Assembly (NCBI GenBank): GCA_035079385.1
Contig: JAVHKY010000046.1
Coordinates: 2,666,001 to 2,730,000 of the forward strand
Direction of reading: 5' to 3'
DNA: 64,000 nucleotides
DNA from: Aspidiotus rigidus
Lineage: Eukaryota; Arthropoda; Insecta; Hemiptera; Diaspididae
Shown: piece after piece, positions 11,573 to 25,400 of the stretch
How positions within the stretch are numbered: position 1 is the first letter of the stretch
How the letters are laid out: every line of letters begins with the position of its first letter
Position numbers and translations under genes: made by a program
Notes under the pieces: model-generated
What the model was told of the DNA's origin: nothing
What the model saw: only the letters and a program-made list of their open reading frames with translations
Database searches by the model: none

Positions 11573-14542
11573 GTTTTTTTGCTGAATCAGCATGAAATTC
11601 GTAATCTGCGTTAAATTTCGGTTAGGATATGACTTTTGGGTATCATTTTTAGTCGCCAGTAATTTTTTTCTGATGAAAACTAAGTTTTGCATAGAAAGCG
11701 ATAATTTCAAATTTTCGAAATTGTGATTTGTAGTCAAGTTTTTTTGCTGAATCAGCATGAAATTCGTAATCTGCGTTAAATTTCGGTTAGGATAGGACTT
11801 TTGGGTATCATTTTTAGTCGCCAGTAATTTTTTTCTGATGAAAATTAAGTTTTGCATAGAAAGCGATAATTTCGAATTTTCGAAATTGTGATTTGTAGTC
11901 AAGTTTTTTTGCTGAACCAGCATGAAATTCGTAATCTGCGTTAAATGTCGGTTAGGATAGGACTTTTGGGTATCATTTTTAGTCGCCAGTAATTTTTTTC
12001 TGATGAAAATTAAGTTTTGCATAGAAAGCGATAATATCGAATTTTCGAAATTGTGATTTGTAGTCAAGTTTTTTTGCTGAATCAGCATGAAATTCGTAAT
12101 CTGCGTTAAATTTCGGTTAGGATAGGACTTTTGGGTATCATTTTTAGTCGCCAGTAATTTTTTTCTGATGAAAATTAAGTTTTGCCTAGAAAGCGATAAT
12201 TTCGAATTTTTGAAATTGTGATTTGTAGTCAAGTTTTTTTGCTGAATCAGCATGAAATTCGTAATCTGCGTTAAATTTCGGTTAGGATAGGACTTTTGGG
12301 TATCATTTTTAGTCGCCAGTAATTTTTTTCTGATGAAAATTACGTTTTGCATAGAAAGCGATAATTTCGAATTTTTGAAATTGTGATTTGTAGTCAAGTT
12401 TTTTTGCTGAACCAGCCTGAAATTCGTAATCTGCGTTAAATTTCGGTTAGGATAGGACTTTTGGGTATCATTTTTAGTCGCCAGTAATTTTTTTCTGATG
12501 AAAATTAAGTTTTGCATAGAAAGCGATAATTTCGAATTTTCGAAATTGTGATTTGTAGTCAAGTTTTTTTGCTGAATCAGCATGAAATTCGTAATCTGCG
12601 TTAAATTTCGGTTAGGATAGGACTTTTGGGTATCATTTTTAGTCGCCAGTAATTTTTTTCTGATGAAAATTAAGTTTTGCATAGAAAGCGATAATTTCGA
12701 ATTTTTGAAATTGTGATTTGTAGTCAAGTTTTTTTGCTGAATCAGCATGAAATTCGTAATCTGCGTTAAATTTCGGTTAGGATAGGACTTTTGGGTATCA
12801 TTTTTAGTCGCCAGTAATTTTTTTCTGATGAAAATTACGTTTTGCATAGAAAGCGATAATTTCGAATTTTTGAAATTGTGATTTGTAGTCAAGTTTTTTT
12901 GCTGAATCAGCATGAAATTCGTAATCTGCGTTAAATTTCGGTTAGGATAGGACTTTTGGGTATCATTTTTAGTCGCCAGTAATTTTTTTCTGATGGCAAT
13001 TAAGTTTTGCATAGAAAGCGATAATTTCGTATTTTGGAAATTGTGATTTGTAGTCATGTTTTTTTGCTGAATCAGCATGAAATTCGTAATCTGCGTTAAA
13101 TTTCGGTTAGGATATGACTTTTGGGTATCATTTTTAGTCGCCAGTAATTTTTTTCTGATGAAAACTAAGTTTTGCATAGAAAGCGATAATTTCAAATTTT
13201 CGAAATTGTGATTTGTAGTCAAGTTTTTTTGCTGAATCAGCATGAAATTCGTAATCTGCGTTAAATTTCGGTTAGGATAGGACTTTTGGGTATCATTTTT
13301 AGTCGCCAGTAATTTTTTTCTGATGAAAATTAAGTTTTGCATAGAAAGCGATAATTTCGAATTTTCGAAATTGTGATTTGTAGTCAAGTTTTTTTGCTGA
13401 ACCAGCATGAAATTCGTAATCTGCGTTAAATGTCGGTTAGGATAGGACTTTTGGGTATCATTTTTAGTCGCCAGTAATTTTTTTCTGATGAAAATTAAGT
13501 TTTGCATAGAAAGCGATAATATCGAATTTTCGAAATTGTGATTTGTAGTCAAGTTTTTTTGCTGAATCAGCATGAAATTCGTAATCTGCGTTAAATTTCG
13601 GTTAGGATAGGACTTTTGGGTATCATTTTTAGTCGCCAGTAATTTTTTTCTGATGAAAATTAAGTTTTGCCTAGAAAGCGATAATTTCGAATTTTTGAAA
13701 TTGTGATTTGTAGTCAAGTTTTTTTGCTGAATCAGCATGAAATTCGTAATCTGCGTTAAATTTCGGTTAGGATAGGACTTTTGGGTATCATTTTTAGTCG
13801 CCAGTAATTTTTTTCTGATGAAAATTACGTTTTGCATAGAAAGCGATAATTTCGAATTTTTGAAATTGTGATTTGTAGTCAAGTTTTTTTGCTGAACCAG
13901 CCTGAAATTCGTAATCTGCGTTAAATTTCGGTTAGGATAGGACTTTTGGGTATCATTTTTAGTCGCCAGTAATTTTTTTCTGATGAAAATTAAGTTTTGC
14001 ATAGAAAGCGATAATTTCGAATTTTCGAAATTGTGATTTGTAGTCAAGTTTTTTTGCTGAATCAGCATGAAATTCGTAATCTGCGTTAAATTTCGGTTAG
14101 GATAGGACTTTTGGGTATCATTTTTAGTCGCCAGTAATTTTTTTCTGATGAAAATTAAGTTTTGCATAGAAAGCGATAATTTCGAATTTTTGAAATTGTG
14201 ATTTGTAGTCAAGTTTTTTTGCTGAATCAGCATGAAATTCGTAATCTGCGTTAAATTTCGGTTAGGATAGGACTTTTGGGTATCATTTTTAGTCGCCAGT
14301 AATTTTTTTCTGATGAAAATTACGTTTTGCATAGAAAGCGATAATTTCGAATTTTTGAAATTGTGATTTGTAGTCAAGTTTTTTTGCTGAATCAGCATGA
14401 AATTCGTAATCTGCGTTAAATTTCGGTTAGGATAGGACTTTTGGGTATCATTTTTAGTCGCCAGTAATTTTTTTCTGATGGCAATTAAGTTTTGCATAGA
14501 AAGCGATAATTTCGTATTTTGGAAATTGTGATTTGTAGTCAT
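11573..14542 (+). repeat. Two tandem copies of a 9-monomer, 1,485-bp higher-order unit
   Basis: Rare markers recur exactly 1,485 bp apart: 'ggatatgac' at 11,621 and 13,106, 'ataatatcga' at 12,031 and 13,516, 'accagcctga' at 12,411 and 13,896, 'aaaattacgt' at 12,831 and 14,316, and 'tgatggcaat' at 12,991 and 14,476. Copy boundaries near 11,573, 13,058 and 14,542 are placed where the match at this offset starts and stops. A shorter 4-monomer duplication (660 bp) follows at about 14,543-15,862, sharing the 'ttttattgc' marker at 14,876 and 15,536. Confidence 0.88.
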
Positions 14543-16379
14543 GTTTTTTTGCTGAATCAGCATGAAATTCGTAATCTGCGTTAAATTTCGGTTAGGATAG
14601 GACTTTTGGGTATCATTTTTAGTCGCCAGTAATTTTTTTCTGATGAAAATTAAGTTTTGCATAGAAAGCGATAATTTCGTATTTTGGAAATTGTGATTTG
14701 TAGTCATCTTTTTTTGCTGAATCAGCATGAAATTCGTAATCTGCGTTAAATTTCGGTTAGGATAGGACTTTTGGGTATCATTTTTAGTCGCCAGTAATTT
14801 TTTTCTGATGAAAACTAAGTTTTGCATAGAAAGCGATAATTTCAAATTTTCGAAATTGTGATTTGTAGTCAAGTTTTATTGCTGAATCAGCATGAAATTC
14901 GTAATCTGCGTTAAATTTCGGTTAGGATAGGACTTTTGGGTATCATTTTTAGTCGCCAGTAATTTTTTTCTGATGAAAATTAAGTTTTGCATAGAAAGCG
15001 ATAATTTCGAATTTTCGAAATTGTGATTTGTAGTCAAGTTTTTTTGCTGAATCAGCATGAAATTCGTAATCTGCGTTAAATTTCGGTTAGGATAGGACTT
15101 TTGGGTATCATTTTTAGTCGCCAGTAATTTTTTTCTGATGAAAATTAAGTTTTGCATAGAAAGCGATAATTTCGAATTTTTGAAATTGTGATTTGTAGTC
15201 AAGTTTTTTTGCTGAATCAGCATGAAATTCGTAATCTGCGTTAAATTTCGGTTAGGATAGGACTTTTGGGTATCATTTTTAGTCGCCAGTAATTTTTTTC
15301 TGATGAAAATTAAGTTTTGCATAGAAAGCGATAATTTCGTATTTTGGAAATTGTGATTTGTAGTCATCTTTTTTTGCTGAATCAGCATGAAATTCGTAAT
15401 CTGCGTTAAATTTCGGTTAGGATAGGACTTTTGGGTATCATTTTTAGTCGCCAGTAATTTTTTTCTGATGAAAACTAAGTTTTGCATAGAAAGCGATAAT
15501 TTCAAATTTTCGAAATTGTGATTTGTAGTCAAGTTTTATTGCTGAATCAGCATGAAATTCGTAATCTGCGTTAAATTTCGGTTAGGATAGGACTTTTGGG
15601 TATCATTTTTAGTCGCCAGTAATTTTTTTCTGATGAAAATTAAGTTTTGCATAGAAAGCGATAATTTCGAATTTTCGGAATTGTGATTTGTAGTCAAGTT
15701 TTTTTGCTGAATCAGCATGAAATTCGTAATCTGCGTTAAATTTCGGTTAGGATAGGACTTTTGGGTATCATTTTTAGTCGCCAGTAATTTTTTTCTGATG
15801 AAAATTAAGTTTTGCATAGAAAGCGATAATTTCGAATTTTTGAAATTGTGATTTGTAGTCAAGTTTTTTTGCTGAATCAGCATGAAATTCGTAATCTGCG
15901 TTAAATTTCGGTTAGGATAGGACTTTTGGGTATCATTTTTAGTCGCCAGTAATTTTTTTCTGATGACAATTAAGTTTTGCATAGAAAGCGATAATTTCGA
16001 ATTTTCGAAATTGTGATTTGTAGTCAAGTTTTTTTGCTGAATCAGCATGAAATTCGTAATCTGCGTTAAATTTCGGTTAGGATAGGACTTTTGGGTATCA
16101 TTTTTAGTCGCCAGTAATTTTTTTCTGATGGCAATTAAGTTTTGCATAGAAAGCGATAATTTCGTATTTTGGAAATTGTGATTTGTAGTCATGTTTTTTT
16201 GCTGAATCAGCATGAAATTCGTAATCTGCGTTAAATTTCGGTTAGGATAGGACTTTTGGGTATCATTTTTAGTCGCCAGTAATTTTTTTCTGATGAAAAT
16301 TAAGTTTTGCCTAGAAAGCGATAATTTCGAATTTTTGAAATTGTGATTTGTAGTCAAGTTTTTTTGCTGAATCAGCATG

Positions 16380-19300
16380 AAATTCGTAATCTGCGTTAAA
16401 TTTCGGTTAGGATATGACTTTTGGGTATCATTTTTAGTCGCCAGTAATTTTTTTCTGATGAAAACTAAGTTTTGCATAGAAAGCGATAATTTCAAATTTT
16501 CGAAATTGTGATTTGTAGTCAAGTTTTTTTGCTGAATCAGCATGAAATTCGTAATCTGCGTTAAATTTCGGTTAGGATAGGACTTTTGGGTATCATTTTT
16601 AGTCGCCAGTAATTTTTTTCTGATGAAAATTAAGTTTTGCATAGAAAGCGATAATTTCGAATTTTTGAAATTGTGATTTGTAGTCAAGTTTTTTTGCTGA
16701 ATCAGCATGAAATTCGTAATCTGCGTTAAATTTCGGTTAGGATAGGACTTTTGGGTATCATTTTTAGTCGCCAGTAATTTTTTTCTGATGGCAATTAAGT
16801 TTTGCATAGAAAGCGATAATTTCGTATTTTGGAAATTGTGATTTGTAGTCATGTTTTTTTGCTGAATCAGCATGAAATTCGTAATCTGCGTTAAATTTCG
16901 GTTAGGATAGGACTTTTGGGTATCATTTTTAGTCGCCAGTAATTTTTTTCTGATGACAATTAAGTTTTGCATAGAAAGCGATAATTTCGAATTTTCGAAA
17001 TTGTGATTTGTAGTCAAGTTTTTTTGCTGAATCAGCATGAAATTCGTAATCTGCGTTAAATTTCGGTTAGGATAGGACTTTTGGGTATCATTTTTAGTCG
17101 CCAGTAATTTTTTTCTGATGACAATTAAGTTTTGCATAGAAAGCGATAATTTCGAATTTTCGAAATTGTGATTTGTAGTCAAGTTTTTTTGCTGAATCAG
17201 CATGAAATTCGTAATCTGCGTTAAATTTCGGTTAGGATAGGACTTTTGGGTATCATTTTTAGTCGCCAGTAATTTTTTTCTGATGAAAATTAAGTTTTGC
17301 ATAGAAAGCGATAATTTCGAATTTTTGAAATTGTGATTTGTAGTCAAGTTTTTTTGCTGAATCAGCATGAAATTCGTAATCTGCGTTAAATTTCGGTTAG
17401 GATAGGACTTTTGGGTATCATTTTTAGTCGCCAGTAATTTTTTTCTGATGAAAATTAAGTTTTGCATAGAAAGCGATAATTTCGAATTTTTGAAATTGTG
17501 ATTTGTAGTCAAGTTTTTTTGCTGAATCAGCATGAAATTCGTAATCTGCGTTAAATTTCGGTTAGGATAGGACTTTTGGGTATCATTTTTAGTCGCCAGT
17601 AATTTTTTTCTGATGGCAATTAAGTTTTGCATAGAAAGCGATAATTTCGTATTTTGGAAATTGTGATTTGTAGTCATGTTTTTTTGCTGAATCAGCATGA
17701 AATTCGTAATCTGCGTTAAATTTCGGTTAGGATAGGACTTTTGGGTATCATTTTTAGTCGCCAGTAATTTTTTTCTGATGAAAATTAAGTTTTGCATAGA
17801 AAGCGATAATTTCGAATTTTTGAAATTGTGATTTGTAGTCAAGTTTTTTTGCTGAATCAGCATGAAATTCGTAATCTGCGTTAAATTTCGGTTAGGATAG
17901 GACTTTTGGGTATCATTTTTAGTCGCCAGTAATTTTTTTCTGATGAAAATTAAGTTTTGCATAGAAAGCGATAATTTCGAATTTTTGAAATTGTGATTTG
18001 TAGTCAAGTTTTTTTGCTGAATCAGCATGAAATTCGTAATCTGCGTTAAATTTCGGTTAGGATAGGACTTTTGGGTATCATTTTTAGTCGCCAGTAATTT
18101 TTTTCTGATGAAAATTAAGTTTTGCATAGAAAGCGATAATTTCGAATTTTCGAAATTGTGATTTGTAGTCAAGTTTTTTTGCTGAATCAGCATGAAATTC
18201 GTAATCTGCGTTAAATTTCGGTTAGGATAGGACTTTTGGGTATCATTTTTAGTCGCCAGTAATTTTTTTCTGATGGCAATTAAGTTTTGCATAGAAAGCG
18301 ATAATTTCGTATTTTGGAAATTGTGATTTGTAGTCATGTTTTTTTGCTGAATCAGCATGAAATTCGTAATCTGCGTTAAATTTCGGTTAGGATAGGACTT
18401 TTGGGTATCATTTTTAGTCGCCAGTAATTTTTTTCTGATGAAAACTAAGTTTTGCATAGAAAGCGATAATTTCAAATTTTCGAAATTGTGATTTGTAGTC
18501 AAGTTTTTTTGCTGAATCAGCATGAAATTCGTAATCCGCGTTAAATTTCGGTTAGGATAGGACTTTTGGGTATCATTTTTAGTCGCCAGTAATTTTTTTC
18601 TGATGAAAATTAAGTTTTGCATAGAAAGCGATAATTTCGAATTTTTGAAATTGTGATTTGTAGTCATCTTTTTTTGCTGAATCAGCATGAAATTCGTAAT
18701 CTGCGTTAAATTTCGGTTAGGATAGGACTTTTGGGTATCATTTTTAGTCGCCAGTAATTTTTTTCTGATGGCAATTAAGTTTTGCATAGAAAGCGATAAT
18801 TTCGAATTTTTGAAATTGTGATTTGTAGTCAAGTTTTTTTGCTGAATCAGCATGAAATTCGTAATCTGCGTTAAATTTCGGTTAGGATAGGACTTTTGGG
18901 TATCATTTTTAGTCGCCAGTAATTTTTTTCTGATGACAATTAAGTTTTGCATAGAAAGCGATAATTTCGAATTTTCGAAATTGTGATTTGTAGTCAAGTT
19001 TTTTTGCTGAATCAGCATGAAATTCGTAATCTGCGTTAAATTTCGGTTAGGATAGGACTTTTGGGTATCATTTTTAGTCGCCAGTAATTTTTTTCTGATG
19101 AAAATTAAGTTTTGCATAGAAAGCGATAATTTCGAATTTTCGAAATTGTGATTTGTAGTCAAGTTTTTTTGCTGAATCAGCATGAAATTCGTAATCTGCG
19201 TTAAATTTCGGTTAGGATAGGACTTTTGGGTATCATTTTTAGTCGCCAGTAATTTTTTTCTGATGAAAATTAAGTTTTGCATAGAAAGCGATAATTTCGA

Positions 19301-22300
19301 ATTTTTGAAATTGTGATTTGTAGTCAAGTTTTTTTGCTGAATCAGCATGAAATTCGTAATCTGCGTTAAATTTCGGTTAGGATAGGACTTTTGGGTATCA
19401 TTTTTAGTCGCCAGTAATTTTTTTCTGATGAAAATTAAGTTTTGCATAGAAAGCGATAATTTCGAATTTTCGAAATTGTGATTTGTAGTCAAGTTTTTTT
19501 GCTGAATCAGCATGAAATTCGTAATCTGCGTTAATTTTCGGTTAGGATAGGACTTTTGGGTATCATTTTTAGTCGCCAGTAATTTTTTTCTGATGAAAAT
19601 TAAGTTTTGCATAGAAAGCGATAATTTCGAATTTTTGAAATTGTGATTTGTAGTCAAGTTTTTTTGCTGAATCAGCATGAAATTCGTAATCTGCGTTAAA
19701 TTTCGGTTAGGATAGGACTTTTGGGTATCATTTTTAGTCGCCAGTAATTTTTTTCTGATGAAAATTAAGTTTTGCATAGAAAGCGATAATTTCGAATTTT
19801 TGAAATTGTGATTTGTAGTCAAGTTTTTTTGCTGAATCAGCATGAAATTCGTAATCTGCGTTAAATTTCGGTTAGGATAGGACTTTTGGGTATCATTTTT
19901 AGTCGGCAGTAATTTTTTTCTGATGAAAATTAAGTTTTGCATAGAAAGCGATAATTTCGAATTTTTGAAATTGTGATTTGTAGTCAAGTTTTTTTGCTGA
20001 ATCAGCATGAAATTCGTAATCTGCGTTAAATTTCGGTTAGGATAGGACTTTTGGGTATCATTTTTAGTCGCCAGTAATTTTTTTCAGATGAAAATTAAGT
20101 TTTGCATAGAAAGCGATAATTTCGAATTTTTGAAATTGTGATTTGTAGTCAAGTTTTTTTGCTGAATCAGCATGAAATTCGTAATCTGCGTTAAATTTCG
20201 GTTAGGATAGGACTTTTGGGTATCATTTTTAGTCGCCAGTAATTTTTTTCTGATGGCAATTAAGTTTTGCATAGAAAGCGATAATTTCGTATTTTGGAAA
20301 TTGTGATTTGTAGTCATGTTTTTTTGCTGAATCAGCATGAAATTCGTAATCTGCGTTAAATTTCGGTTAGGATAGGACTTTTGGGTATCATTTTTAGTCG
20401 CCAGTAATTTTTTTCTGATGACAATTAAGTTTTGCATAGAAAGCGATAATTTCGAATTTTCGAAATTGTGATTTGTAGTCAAGTTTTTTTGCTGAATCAG
20501 CATGAAATTCGTAATCTGCGTTAAATTTCGGTTAGGATAGGACTTTTGGGTATCATTTTTAGTCGCCAGTAATTTTTTTCTGATGGCAATTAAGTTTTGC
20601 ATAGAAAGCGATAATTTCGTATTTTGGAAATTGTGATTTGTAGTCATGTTTTTTTGCTGAATCAGCATGAAATTCGTAATCTGCGTTAAATTTCGGTTAG
20701 GATAGGACTTTTGGGTATCATTTTTAGTCGCCAGTAATTTTTTTCTGATGAAAATTAAGTTTTGCCTAGAAAGCGATAATTTCGAATTTTTGAAATTGTG
20801 ATTTGTAGTCAAGTTTTTTTGCTGAATCAGCATGAAATTCGTAATCTGCGTTAAATTTCGGTTAGGATATGACTTTTGGGTATCATTTTTAGTCGCCAGT
20901 AATTTTTTTCTGATGAAAACTAAGTTTTGCATAGAAAGCGATAATTTCAAATTTTCGAAATTGTGATTTGTAGTCAAGTTTTTTTGCTGAATCAGCATGA
21001 AATTCGTAATCTGCGTTAAATTTCGGTTAGGATAGGACTTTTGGGTATCATTTTTAGTCGCCAGTAATTTTTTTCTGATGAAAATTAAGTTTTGCATAGA
21101 AAGCGATAATTTCGAATTTTTGAAATTGTGATTTGTAGTCAAGTTTTTTTGCTGAATCAGCATGAAATTCGTAATCTGCGTTAAATTTCGGTTAGGATAG
21201 GACTTTTGGGTATCATTTTTAGTCGCCAGTAATTTTTTTCTGATGGCAATTAAGTTTTGCATAGAAAGCGATAATTTCGTATTTTGGAAATTGTGATTTG
21301 TAGTCATGTTTTTTTGCTGAATCAGCATGAAATTCGTAATCTGCGTTAAATTTCGGTTAGGATAGGACTTTTGGGTATCATTTTTAGTCGCCAGTAATTT
21401 TTTTCTGATGACAATTAAGTTTTGCATAGAAAGCGATAATTTCGAATTTTCGAAATTGTGATTTGTAGTCAAGTTTTTTTGCTGAATCAGCATGAAATTC
21501 GTAATCTGCGTTAAATTTCGGTTAGGATAGGACTTTTGGGTATCATTTTTAGTCGCCAGTAATTTTTTTCTGATGACAATTAAGTTTTGCATAGAAAGCG
21601 ATAATTTCGAATTTTTGAAATTGTGATTTGTAGTCAAGTTTTTTTGCTGAATCAGCATGAAATTCGTAATCTGCGTTAAATTTCGGTTAGGATATGACTT
21701 TTGGGTATCATTTTTAGTCGCCAGTAATTTTTTTCTGATGAAAACTAAGTTTTGCATAGAAAGCGATAATTTCAAATTTTCGAAATTGTGATTTGTAGTC
21801 AAGTTTTTTTGCTGAATCAGCATGAAATTCGTAATCTGCGTTAAATTTCGGTTAGGATAGGACTTTTGGGTATCATTTTTAGTCGCCAGTAATTTTTTTC
21901 TGATGAAAATTAAGTTTTGCATAGAAAGCGATAATTTCGAATTTTTGAAATTGTGATTTGTAGTCAAGTTTTTTTGCTGAATCAGCATGAAATTCGTAAT
22001 CTGCGTTAAATTTCGGTTAGGATAGGACTTTTGGGTATCATTTTTAGTCGCCAGTAATTTTTTTCTGATGGCAATTAAGTTTTGCATAGAAAGCGATAAT
22101 TTCGTATTTTGGAAATTGTGATTTGTAGTCATGTTTTTTTGCTGAATCAGCATGAAATTCGTAATCTGCGTTAAATTTCGGTTAGGATAGGACTTTTGGG
22201 TATCATTTTTAGTCGCCAGTAATTTTTTTCTGATGACAATTAAGTTTTGCATAGAAAGCGATAATTTCGAATTTTCGAAATTGTGATTTGTAGTCAAGTT

Positions 22301-25300
22301 TTTTTGCTGAATCAGCATGAAATTCGTAATCTGCGTTAAATTTCGGTTAGGATAGGACTTTTGGGTATCATTTTTAGTCGCCAGTAATTTTTTTCTGATG
22401 ACAATTAAGTTTTGCATAGAAAGCGATAATTTCGAATTTTCGAAATTGTGATTTGTAGTCAAGTTTTTTTGCTGAATCAGCATGAAATTCGTAATCTGCG
22501 TTAAATTTCGGTTAGGATAGGACTTTTGGGTATCATTTTTAGTCGCCAGTAATTTTTTTCTGATGAAAATTAAGTTTTGCATAGAAAGCGATAATTTCGA
22601 ATTTTTGAAATTGTGATTTGTAGTCAAGTTTTTTTGCTGAATCAGCATGAAATTCGTAATCTGCGTTAAATTTCGGTTAGGATAGGACTTTTGGGTATCA
22701 TTTTTAGTCGCCAGTAATTTTTTTCTGATGAAAATTAAGTTTTGCATAGAAAGCGATAATTTCGAATTTTTGAAATTGTGATTTGTAGTCAAGTTTTTTT
22801 GCTGAATCAGCATGAAATTCGTAATCTGCGTTAAATTTCGGTTAGGATAGGACTTTTGGGTATCATTTTTAGTCGCCAGTAATTTTTTTCTGATGGCAAT
22901 TAAGTTTTGCATAGAAAGCGATAATTTCGTATTTTGGAAATTGTGATTTGTAGTCATGTTTTTTTGCTGAATCAGCATGAAATTCGTAATGTGCGTTAAA
23001 TTTCGGTTAGGATAGGACTTTTGGGTATCATTTTTAGTCGCCAGTAATTTTTTTCTGATGAAAATTAAGTTTTGCATAGAAAGCGATAATTTCGAATTTT
23101 TGAAATTGTGATTTGTAGTCAAGTTTTTTTGCTGAATCAGCATGAAATTCGTAATCTGCGTTAAATTTCGGTTAGGATAGGACTTTTGGGTATCATTTTT
23201 AGTCGCCAGTAATTTTTTTCTGATGAAAATTAAGTTTTGCATAGAAAGCGATAATTTCGAATTTTTGAAATTGTGATTTGTAGTCAAGTTTTTTTGCTGA
23301 ATCAGCATGAAATTCGTAATCTGCGTTAAATTTCGGTTAGGATAGGACTTTTGGGTATCATTTTTAGTCGCCAGTAATTTTTTTCTGATGACAATTAAGT
23401 TTTGCATAGAAAGCGATAATTTCGAATTTTCGAAATTGTGATTTGTAGTCAAGTTTTTTTGCTGAATCAGCATGAAATTCGTAATCTGCGTTAAATTTCG
23501 GTTAGGATAGGACTTTTGGGTATCATTTTTAGTCGCCAGTAATTTTTTTCTGATGGCAATTAAGTTTTGCATAGAAAGCGATAATTTCGTATTTTGGAAA
23601 TTGTGATTTGTAGTCATGTTTTTTTGCTGAATCAGCATGAAATTCGTAATCTGCGTTAAATTTCGGTTAGGATAGGACTTTTGGGTATCATTTTTAGTCG
23701 CCAGTAATTTTTTTCTGATGAAAACTAAGTTTTGCATAGAAAGCGATAATTTCAAATTTTCGAAATTGTGATTTGTAGTCAAGTTTTTTTGCTGAATCAG
23801 CATGAAATTCGTAATCCGCGTTAAATTTCGGTTAGGATAGGACTTTTGGGTATCATTTTTAGTCGCCAGTAATTTTTTTCTGATGAAAATTAAGTTTTGC
23901 ATAGAAAGCGATAATTTCGAATTTTTGAAATTGTGATTTGTAGTCATCTTTTTTTGCTGAATCAGCATGAAATTCGTAATCTGCGTTAAATTTCGGTTAG
24001 GATAGGACTTTTGGGTATCATTTTTAGTCGCCAGTAATTTTTTTCTGATGGCAATTAAGTTTTGCATAGAAAGCGATAATTTCGAATTTTTGAAATTGTG
24101 ATTTGTAGTCAAGTTTTTTTGCTGAATCAGCATGAAATTCGTAATCTGCGTTAAATTTCGGTTAGGATAGGACTTTTGGGTATCATTTTTAGTCGCCAGT
24201 AATTTTTTTCTGATGGCAATTAAGTTTTGCATAGAAAGCGATAATTTCGTATTTTGGAAATTGTGATTTGTAGTCATGTTTTTTTGCTGAATCAGCATGA
24301 AATTCGTAATCTGCGTTAAATTTCGGTTAGGATAGGACTTTTGGGTATCATTTTTAGTCGCCAGTAATTTTTTTCTGATGACAATTAAGTTTTGCATAGA
24401 AAGCGATAATTTCGAATTTTCGAAATTGTGATTTGTAGTCAAGTTTTTTTGCTGAATCAGCATGAAATTCGTAATCTGCGTTAAATTTCGGTTAGGATAG
24501 GACTTTTGGGTATCATTTTTAGTCGCCAGTAATTTTTTTCTGATGAAAATTAAGTTTTGCATAGAAAGCGATAATTTCGAATTTTCGAAATTGTGATTTG
24601 TAGTCAAGTTTTTTTGCTGAATCAGCATGAAATTCGTAATCTGCGTTAAATTTCGGTTAGGATAGGACTTTTGGGTATCATTTTTAGTCGCCAGTAATTT
24701 TTTTCTGATGAAAATTAAGTTTTGCATAGAAAGCGATAATTTCGAATTTTTGAAATTGTGATTTGTAGTCAAGTTTTTTTGCTGAATCAGCATGAAATTC
24801 GTAATCTGCGTTAAATTTCGGTTAGGATAGGACTTTTGGGTATCATTTTTAGTCGCCAGTAATTTTTTTCTGATGAAAATTAAGTTTTGCATAGAAAGCG
24901 ATAATTTCGAATTTTCGAAATTGTGATTTGTAGTCAAGTTTTTTTGCTGAATCAGCATGAAATTCGTAATCTGCGTTAATTTTCGGTTAGGATAGGACTT
25001 TTGGGTATCATTTTTAGTCGCCAGTAATTTTTTTCTGATGAAAATTAAGTTTTGCATAGAAAGCGATAATTTCGAATTTTTGAAATTGTGATTTGTAGTC
25101 AAGTTTTTTTGCTGAATCAGCATGAAATTCGTAATCTGCGTTAAATTTCGGTTAGGATAGGACTTTTGGGTATCATTTTTAGTCGCCAGTAATTTTTTTC
25201 TGATGAAAATTAAGTTTTGCATAGAAAGCGATAATTTCGAATTTTTGAAATTGTGATTTGTAGTCAAGTTTTTTTGCTGAATCAGCATGAAATTCGTAAT

Positions 25301-25400
25301 CTGCGTTAAATTTCGGTTAGGATAGGACTTTTGGGTATCATTTTTAGTCGCCAGTAATTTTTTTCTGATGAAAATTAAGTTTTGCATAGAAAGCGATAAT
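16380..25400 (+). repeat. Large segmental duplication, 32/33 monomers (5,280/5,445 bp apart)
   Basis: The series of variant monomers at about 16,380-18,900 recurs at about 21,660-24,180, offset exactly 5,280 bp (32 x 165). The private change 'gtaatccgcg' at 18,531 recurs at 23,811 and again at 25,791 (12 monomers later). 'tagtcatctt' at 18,661 recurs at 23,941. After about 18,900 the offset becomes 5,445 bp (33 x 165): 'gacaattaag' at 18,935 matches 24,380, and 'ttaattttcg' at 19,531 matches 24,976. So one copy gained or lost one monomer after duplication. A few differences separate the copies, for example 'ctgcg' versus 'gtgcg' at 22,991. Confidence 0.85.
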
